DNA of 64,000 nucleotides from a virus: positions 124,001 to 188,000 of IMG/VR virus record IMGVR_UViG_3300023174_000042; one strand, given 5' to 3'. The stretch's first letter is position 1. Every line of letters begins with the position of its first letter. Shown piece by piece: positions 59,827 through 64,000 of the stretch. The position numbers were made by a program, and so were the translations under genes. The notes beneath the pieces were generated by a model. That model searched no databases. It was not told the origin of the DNA and saw only the letters and a list, made by a program, of their open reading frames with translations.

Positions 59827-60039
59827 TTATGATTCTATAACCTCGTCAATTTTACTTTCTGAAATTGAAGTTATTCTCCAAGCCATTGTATAATTTTCAT
59901 AAACTTTGGTTACCTTGGCCTCAACATCGGTTGGTGAAAATGCTTTTACCAACTTTTCTTCTCTCATTTTTTTAATTTTTCCTGTTTCGGTATCAACCAT
60001 ATCGGTTGTAATTTTTGCTATAAAATATTTTTCGTCCAT
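59827..60039 (-). CDS. Small protein, DUF4494-like
   Basis: 70 aa. YFIAKITTDMVDTETGKIKK, KAFSPTDVEAKVTKVYENY and WRITSISESKIDEVIE follow the order of the DUF4494-type family of Bacteroidetes and their phages (strand, 'K..E.YLVDA.SFTEAE', strand). It starts 6 bases after the gp21 stop and ends before a terminator, so it is part of the protease transcript. Function unknown. Confidence 0.6.
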   Translation of the reverse strand: MDEKYFIAKITTDMVDTETGKIKKMREEKLVKAFSPTDVEAKVTKVYENYTMAWRITSISESKIDEVIES

Positions 60040-60045
60040 AATTTG

Positions 60046-60774
60046 TTATTTATTCAAATAATCGGACAATCTATTCATTAAGTCAAGCGATTTAGATCCT
60101 GTTTCACCAATATGTCTTTCTGCGTTAATTCTTTTTTCCTCGTCAAGATTTTCTTCAAAGTTAAATCTTTCTTTTGGATCATTGAAAAGATACGCTCCAG
60201 GTGTTGATGGTGAAGAAACCAAGTCAAAACAAATTAATTCAAAATCATCCTGAACTTCGTTTTGCTCACCAACTTTTTTAAGTGACCCAACTCCACGAGA
60301 TGATATACCTAAAGTAACCCCCTGACGAAGATAGTTTGCGGCTAAATCTCCTTTTGTTGATACAATACCTCTTTCGTGAAAACCTGGGCTTGTAAGTAAT
60401 TTTAATTTACCCAATAATACAGGACCCTCCCACCATATATCAGTAATTGCGTGTGAAACTCTATCTAAATCAATCAAAGATGATTCTGGGTGATTTAATT
60501 CAGAAAGGGCGGTTCCTTTTTGAATCATTTTTTTATAATTTTCGGCCTCCCTTTTTAAAATCTTTTCGGGATATATTCTTCCGTTTCTATTTGGGGTGTT
60601 ATATTTTTGTAATACGGCATAAAACTCAAAAGGTTTTGAGTGATCTAACATATCACGATTCTCTCTTATCATAGATAAGTTTCTTCTTTCATTCGGATCG
60701 ATATAACCCGCATCATACTCAACAAGAATCCCACGACCTGAATCTCTTGGGCCTAGTATTTTTAAATTATCCAT
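60046..60774 (-). CDS. 21: Prohead core protease (T4 gp21-like)
   Basis: 242 aa; T4 gp21 is 212. Serine protease of the herpesvirus/T4 prohead type. ALSELNHPES gives the catalytic His95, GVTLGISSRGVGS the nucleophile Ser158 or Ser159, and FELICFDLVSSPSTPGA the conserved C-terminal strand. It cuts scaffold, gp23 and internal proteins after (L/I)xE during head maturation. Candidate substrates here include gp23 (E60), gp22, the proteins with IKKVIKE N-termini, and the SOD polyprotein. TATTTATA box 14 bases upstream, abutting the stop of the preceding gene. Confidence 0.92.
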   Translation of the reverse strand: MDNLKILGPRDSGRGILVEYDAGYIDPNERRNLSMIRENRDMLDHSKPFEFYAVLQKYNTPNRNGRIYPEKILKREAENYKKMIQKGTALSELNHPESSLIDLDRVSHAITDIWWEGPVLLGKLKLLTSPGFHERGIVSTKGDLAANYLRQGVTLGISSRGVGSLKKVGEQNEVQDDFELICFDLVSSPSTPGAYLFNDPKERFNFEENLDEEKRINAERHIGETGSKSLDLMNRLSDYLNK

Positions 60775-60788
60775 TTAATATTTTTCTT

Positions 60789-60796
60789 TATAAATA
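60789..60796 (-). promoter_or_regulatory. Late-type box TATTTATA abutting a stop codon
   Basis: Lies between the upstream stop (ends at 60797) and the gp21 ATG, 14 bases away. Confidence 0.55.
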
Positions 60797-61264
60797 TCAA
60801 CCAACTTCAATTTCTTTTTTTATTGGTTTTATATTTCCATTTTTGGTTAAATAAAACTTAAAATATTTATTTTTATTGATGGTATCGTTGTAGATTTCTT
60901 TAATCAAAGACTTAACGTGTTTTTTTAATTTTTGTGATTTGAAGTCCACAGGTTCTAAAAGAAATAAATTTATTTCTAAATTCATAAAAGATTTCTTTTT
61001 TAATTGAATCCCGCTTGTTCTTAAATCTAAATCTACAATAAATTTTGTGTCAAATACATTTTTGTTTATGTTTTCTAAAACTGAATGTTTTATTGATCTT
61101 GTTAGATTTAATACAACTCTGTTCCAATTTTCAATTTCTTCTTTTGGCTCAACCCAACTTTGAATATTTATAAAGATTGATTTTAAATTTGTGGAATCAA
61201 TTGTTCCATAATGAGATTTGAATGTTCTGTATCCACTCAACTTGATTGTTTTTCCTTTTTTCAT
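60797..61264 (-). CDS. Unknown prohead-operon protein (position of T4 gp68)
   Basis: 155 aa, alpha/beta with repeated basic segments: IKLSGYRTFKSHYGTIDSTN, NIQSWVEPKEEIENWNRVVL and FIVDLDLRTSGIQLKKKSFM. No family identified. It occupies the place immediately before gp21 where T4 has core protein gp68 (141 aa), but no sequence similarity is evident, so any functional equivalence is only positional. Divergent from the bS21 gene, sharing an 80-base A/T-rich spacer. Confidence 0.5.
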   Translation of the reverse strand: MKKGKTIKLSGYRTFKSHYGTIDSTNLKSIFINIQSWVEPKEEIENWNRVVLNLTRSIKHSVLENINKNVFDTKFIVDLDLRTSGIQLKKKSFMNLEINLFLLEPVDFKSQKLKKHVKSLIKEIYNDTINKNKYFKFYLTKNGNIKPIKKEIEVG

Positions 61265-61318
61265 AGATTTTTTTCATATGCGAAATGTTTATTTTTGTAT
61301 AATTCTAATAAATTATTA

Positions 61319-61326
61319 TATTTATA
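61319..61326 (+). promoter_or_regulatory. Late-type box TATTTATA
   Basis: Seventeen bases before the ATG of the bS21 gene at 61344. Confidence 0.5.
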
Positions 61327-61343
61327 TCAACAAACAAAAAAAT

Positions 61344-61532
61344 ATGTTAATTGTAGAAGTAAAAAAAAGTAATATTGAAAAGGCTTTAAAAGATTTAAAA
61401 GGAAAAGTTATTAGAACTAAACAAAATAATATTCTTTTTGAAAGAAAGGAATTTGTCAAACCCTCTGTAATAAAAAGAGAACAAACTAAAAAAGCGATTT
61501 ATAACCAAAAATCTAAAATCCAAAAAGATTAA
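61344..61532 (+). CDS. rpsU: Phage ribosomal protein bS21
   Basis: 62 aa from the ATG at 61344; the longer frame from 61218 would translate the box and leader. MLIVEVKKSNIEKALKDLKG, then EFVKPSVIKREQTKKAIYNQ, match bS21 across its full length ('I.V...E.IE.ALK..K.K..', 'F.KPSV.R......A.Y.Q'). bS21 sits near the anti-Shine-Dalgarno end of 16S rRNA and in Bacteroidetes helps sequester it. A phage copy could replace the host protein and favour phage mRNAs that lack Shine-Dalgarno sequences. It is the only plus-strand gene in the head cluster and its stop overlaps the convergent 61529 gene by 4 bases. Confidence 0.88.
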   Translation: MLIVEVKKSNIEKALKDLKGKVIRTKQNNILFERKEFVKPSVIKREQTKKAIYNQKSKIQKD

Positions 61533-62245
61533 AGACCTTCGTTTAATTTTTTTATTTTATAATAATTCAGTTCTGAAAATGATTCCTTTTGTAATTTGAC
61601 TAAAACCTCATCAATAGTTTTGATTGTATCTATGTCAGATTGATTTTCTTTTTGTGTAGTAAGTTTAGAAATAACATTTTCCTTTTCGTTATTATAATTT
61701 TCTAACAACGATTGTTTTGGTGTTTTCAAAATAGTTTTAAGTTCTTTTCTTTCAGATTCAGAAAGTGTAGATATGAATTTAGAAATAGTTTTGTTTGCCA
61801 CAGACACCATAGAGTTCAAAGGAACTTTAATAATTTCTTTTTTTTCTTTTTGTGGTTCTTTCAAACTTTCTAAAATTAATTTTTTACTTTTAATTTTATG
61901 TTCTAAAGCCAATACGTTTGTGGAAAATAAATTATCAATGTTTTTGTAAGAATTTTCACATTTGTTATGACCGGCCCAAGCATTTAATTCTTTTAGTTGT
62001 GTTGGTTGAATTTTATTTATCAAATTTTCGTAAGCAATAATTGATTCGTTTACAAACTCAACGGCCATATTTTCTGATAAACCTTTTTTTGTTGATAACT
62101 CATCATACAAGAAAAAAAGTTTAGAAATATTTTTATTTTTTAAAACCAACTCTTCAAAAATAAAAAAATTATCTTTAAATAAATTTTTCTTGTAAGACTC
62201 AGTAAGTTGATTTTCTATTTTTGATTTTATTTCACCAAATTTCAT
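61529..62245 (-). CDS. Unknown helical prohead-operon protein
   Basis: 238 aa from the ATG at 62245 (MKFGEIKSKIENQ); the longer frame to 62272 would include the TATTTATA box. Predominantly helical, Lys/Glu/Asn-rich. KSKKLILESLKEP near 125 shares KLILESL with the portal C-terminus, and the end is IKKLNEGL. Could be a prohead core component by position, the region that in T4 holds genes 67 and 68. No family recognised. Confidence 0.5.
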   Translation of the reverse strand: MKFGEIKSKIENQLTESYKKNLFKDNFFIFEELVLKNKNISKLFFLYDELSTKKGLSENMAVEFVNESIIAYENLINKIQPTQLKELNAWAGHNKCENSYKNIDNLFSTNVLALEHKIKSKKLILESLKEPQKEKKEIIKVPLNSMVSVANKTISKFISTLSESERKELKTILKTPKQSLLENYNNEKENVISKLTTQKENQSDIDTIKTIDEVLVKLQKESFSELNYYKIKKLNEGL

Positions 62246-62260
62246 TTTTTTTGTTTTTTT

Positions 62261-62268
62261 TATAAATA
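62261..62268 (-). promoter_or_regulatory. Late-type box TATTTATA abutting a stop codon
   Basis: Fills the space between the upstream stop (62269) and the leader of the ATG at 62245, 15 bases away. Confidence 0.55.
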
Positions 62269-62727
62269 TCAACTTATTTTATTTATTTCATCTATTTCCG
62301 TTTCACTAGTTTCTTCATCATATTCGTCTCGGTCAATCATCTCACCATTCCACCAATCATATCCACCAAACCAAGAAGTATAATCTTCAACACCTTCTAT
62401 GTCATCAAAGTAGCTTTCATATGTATTTTTCCAATACTCTATAACTTGAATACTTGCATATCTTTTTGTTACAATTTCATATTCGTGTAACTCAGGTATG
62501 TTAATTTCTTCAGTTAAATAATTTGGGTTATCTCTATAGAGCGCAAAAACAAACTCAATATCTTTATTATTAATATTCATTCCAATATCATTAAAAATGT
62601 CCCTTACGATTTTTTGATTTGAGCTGGATATTAATTGTCTTCCATCACCAAATTGTTCAATACCTTCATTCATTCTTTTTAGAATAAACTTTAAATTTTT
62701 TTGTGGTAGTTTTTCTAATTTACTCAT
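62269..62727 (-). CDS. Unknown acidic prohead-operon protein
   Basis: 152 aa. A basic N-terminal helix (KLEKLPQKNLKFILKRMNEG) is followed by an aromatic/acidic C-terminal half (YTSWFGGYDWWNGEMIDRDE and an acidic tail). Lies directly downstream of the portal gene with only a late-type box between. May be a core or portal-associated protein; unrecognised. Confidence 0.45.
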   Translation of the reverse strand: MSKLEKLPQKNLKFILKRMNEGIEQFGDGRQLISSSNQKIVRDIFNDIGMNINNKDIEFVFALYRDNPNYLTEEINIPELHEYEIVTKRYASIQVIEYWKNTYESYFDDIEGVEDYTSWFGGYDWWNGEMIDRDEYDEETSETEIDEINKIS

Positions 62728-62730
62728 GTT

Positions 62731-62738
62731 AATAAATA
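62731..62738 (-). promoter_or_regulatory. Late-type box TATTTATT abutting the portal stop codon
   Basis: Immediately follows the portal TAA (62739-62741) and ends 3 bases before the ATG at 62727. Confidence 0.5.
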
Positions 62739-64000
62739 TTAGTCACCAAGAAGTTTTGAAAGATGGTCGTCTAAATCACCTAGTGTGCTATTAACTTTTT
62801 GAAAATCCAAAAATTCATCTTCATCAAAATCATCATCCAAAGATTCTAAAATCAATTTATTTTTATCTTTTTTTATCGACTCTGGTACTGGGGGTGGTGC
62901 CCCTCCTTCAGGTCCAGATGGAGGTGGTGGTGGTGCTCCACCGCCCGCTTCTTCACCAGCAGGGGCCGCTCCTCCACTAGTGGGTGTTCCTCCTGTTACT
63001 GGTTGATAAAGTCTATCTACGGTGCTAAAAATACCTGTCTTAGTGATTATTGTCGCGGTGTTATCGAGTTCTGCAGAAACCGCTCTTTCCATTCTAATTT
63101 GTAATAATTCATTTTTAATTTCATCATCAGAAAAACCAAAAATATGTTTTTTAGCCCAAGTTGCTGAAGTTGGTTGAATTGATTTAGCGATTTCACTAAC
63201 CATATCTTTATACAACGTTACTTTTTCTTTCCAAACATCAATCATTAGAAGGTCCGCTTGTTTTGATGGATTTGTAAGTTGTAATGTAAAATTTGATAAT
63301 TCATCTTCAAAACCCATTAAATATAAATGAATAATTGCGATTTTATTCATTTCGGCAATGGCCGATTTTTGAATTCTATTAATCGTTCTAGCAAATCTAA
63401 TATCCAAAAGAGAAAGATTTTTTCCATCACCAACTGGTTCTTCAAACCCAAGATACGCTTTAGGAACCCTTAATGCCGTGACCAATTTCTTTTGAATATA
63501 TTCAATATCAGCAATTTCAGAAAGGTTTGTTGCTCCCGGTAATGTATCAATCGGACTTGCTTGAGTGGCATCACGAACAGGTATGAAATAATCTTGATCC
63601 ACCGCCATTTGATTAAAACGTAAATCAACGTTTCCGGTTTTTCTATCAACAACCTGATCTCTTTTAAATTTGTTGGCAACTCTTTGAACATATGGTTCAA
63701 CATCTTTATCATCCATGTTCCCAACAAATACTTTAAACACCCTTCTTTCAGGAGCTCTTGATGTTCTATAAATTAACATCGCATCTTCAGATAAAACCAA
63801 TTGTTTCCAAATACGACGTGCTTTTTCTAACATTGACGTTCCATAAGGAAGTTTTCTATCATCACCCAATAATCTAAAGTGAGCAACTTCCCAAGTGTTA
63901 AACTCGGCGTCTCTTGCTTTCCATGAAAACTTTAAAGCCTTTCTGTTAACGTTTATTGTTGATTGAAAAGTTCTAGAATCCATACCCCTTTCTAATCTTT
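62739..64000 (-). CDS. 20: Portal protein (T4 gp20-like), 5' end outside the window
   Basis: 420 residues are visible and the frame stays open to the window edge, so the N-terminus lies beyond 64000; T4 gp20 has 524. ERRVFKVFVGNMDDKDVEPY, VDLRFNQMAVDQDYFIPVRD, IDTLPGATNLSEIADIEYIQ then KKLVTALRVPKAYLGFEE follow T4 gp20 in order. LSLLDIRFARTINRIQKSAI is the crown/wing helix region. A Gly/Pro-rich segment (GGGAPPPPPSGPEGG) precedes an acidic C-terminal tail with KLILESL. Forms the dodecameric DNA gate and nucleates head assembly. Confidence 0.93.
   Translation of the reverse strand, partial: RLERGMDSRTFQSTINVNRKALKFSWKARDAEFNTWEVAHFRLLGDDRKLPYGTSMLEKARRIWKQLVLSEDAMLIYRTSRAPERRVFKVFVGNMDDKDVEPYVQRVANKFKRDQVVDRKTGNVDLRFNQMAVDQDYFIPVRDATQASPIDTLPGATNLSEIADIEYIQKKLVTALRVPKAYLGFEEPVGDGKNLSLLDIRFARTINRIQKSAIAEMNKIAIIHLYLMGFEDELSNFTLQLTNPSKQADLLMIDVWKEKVTLYKDMVSEIAKSIQPTSATWAKKHIFGFSDDEIKNELLQIRMERAVSAELDNTATIITKTGIFSTVDRLYQPVTGGTPTSGGAAPAGEEAGGGAPPPPPSGPEGGAPPPVPESIKKDKNKLILESLDDDFDEDEFLDFQKVNSTLGDLDDHLSKLLGD

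Noticed and set aside
61218-61343. 104-residue version of the bS21 gene
   Set aside because: The extra N-terminus is hydrophobic, includes the box and leader, and is absent from bS21 proteins.
1-64000. tRNA genes, integrase or attachment sites
   Set aside because: None recognised; intergenic gaps are too short for most tRNAs and no cloverleaf with a TTCRA loop was noticed.

Overview
The window is part of the genome of a large, AT-rich, T4-like myovirus. The head genes appear in T4 order on the minus strand (portal gp20, prohead protease gp21, scaffold gp22, major capsid gp23). There is a T4-type family B DNA polymerase, a gp55-like late sigma factor and a gp5-like baseplate protein. The host is probably a member of the Bacteroidetes. 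Upstream regions lack Shine-Dalgarno sequences and are A/T-rich, a bS21 homologue of Bacteroidetes character is encoded, and the polymerase promoter fits the Bacteroidetes TTG / TAnnTTTG pattern. The host is inferred, not proven. No tRNA, integrase, CRISPR array or plasmid function was seen, and no gene-free stretch exceeds about 300 bases.

Layout. (1) 1-3.7 kb, plus strand: a three-domain protein with a complete Mn-type superoxide dismutase, then two virion proteins. (2) 3.6-6.5 kb, minus: DNA polymerase with its own host-type promoter. (3) 6.5-28.5 kb: tail-fibre or adhesin-like proteins, many with Thr/Pro mucin-like or Gly-Thr-Ser collagen-like tracts, interleaved with glycosyltransferases. 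These include a GT60-type polypeptide GlcNAc-transferase relative and a GT4 domain fused to a TibC/BAHT-type protein O-heptosyltransferase. (4) 28.5-31.2 kb, plus: five small virion or accessory genes ending at a terminator. (5) 31.3-47.5 kb, plus: one long run of overlapping genes. It holds ten more glycosyltransferases, sugar-nucleotide and glycan-decorating enzymes (Gmd, aminotransferase, cupin, FkbM methyltransferase, acyltransferase), dUTPase, a 3'-5' exonuclease, PhoH, a HAD-like protein and the late sigma factor. (6) 47.5-55 kb: baseplate and virion proteins, two basic candidate internal head proteins and an HNH endonuclease. (7) 55.4-64 kb, mostly minus: second HNH endonuclease, gp23, gp22, gp21, unknown prohead-operon genes and gp20 (cut by the window edge), with the bS21 gene inserted on the opposite strand.

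How it fits together. An 8-base box, TATTTAT(A/T), lies just upstream of more than twenty genes, always in the same orientation relative to the gene. This sequence is the reverse complement of the T4 late box. It marks mostly structural genes and is absent from the polymerase, so it is probably the late promoter read with the gp55-like sigma factor. It falls 10-17 bases from most starts but only 3-4 bases from six others, which suggests leaderless or nearly leaderless late mRNAs.

The most interesting system is a probable virion protein O-glycosylation island: fifteen glycosyltransferase genes, at least two from families that glycosylate proteins, next to Ser/Thr-rich low-complexity fibres. 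A second is the peptidase-SOD-nuclease-like polyprotein. Its linkers carry (I/L)xE sites like the predicted gp23 cleavage site, suggesting that it is packaged in the prohead and cut by the gp21-like protease.
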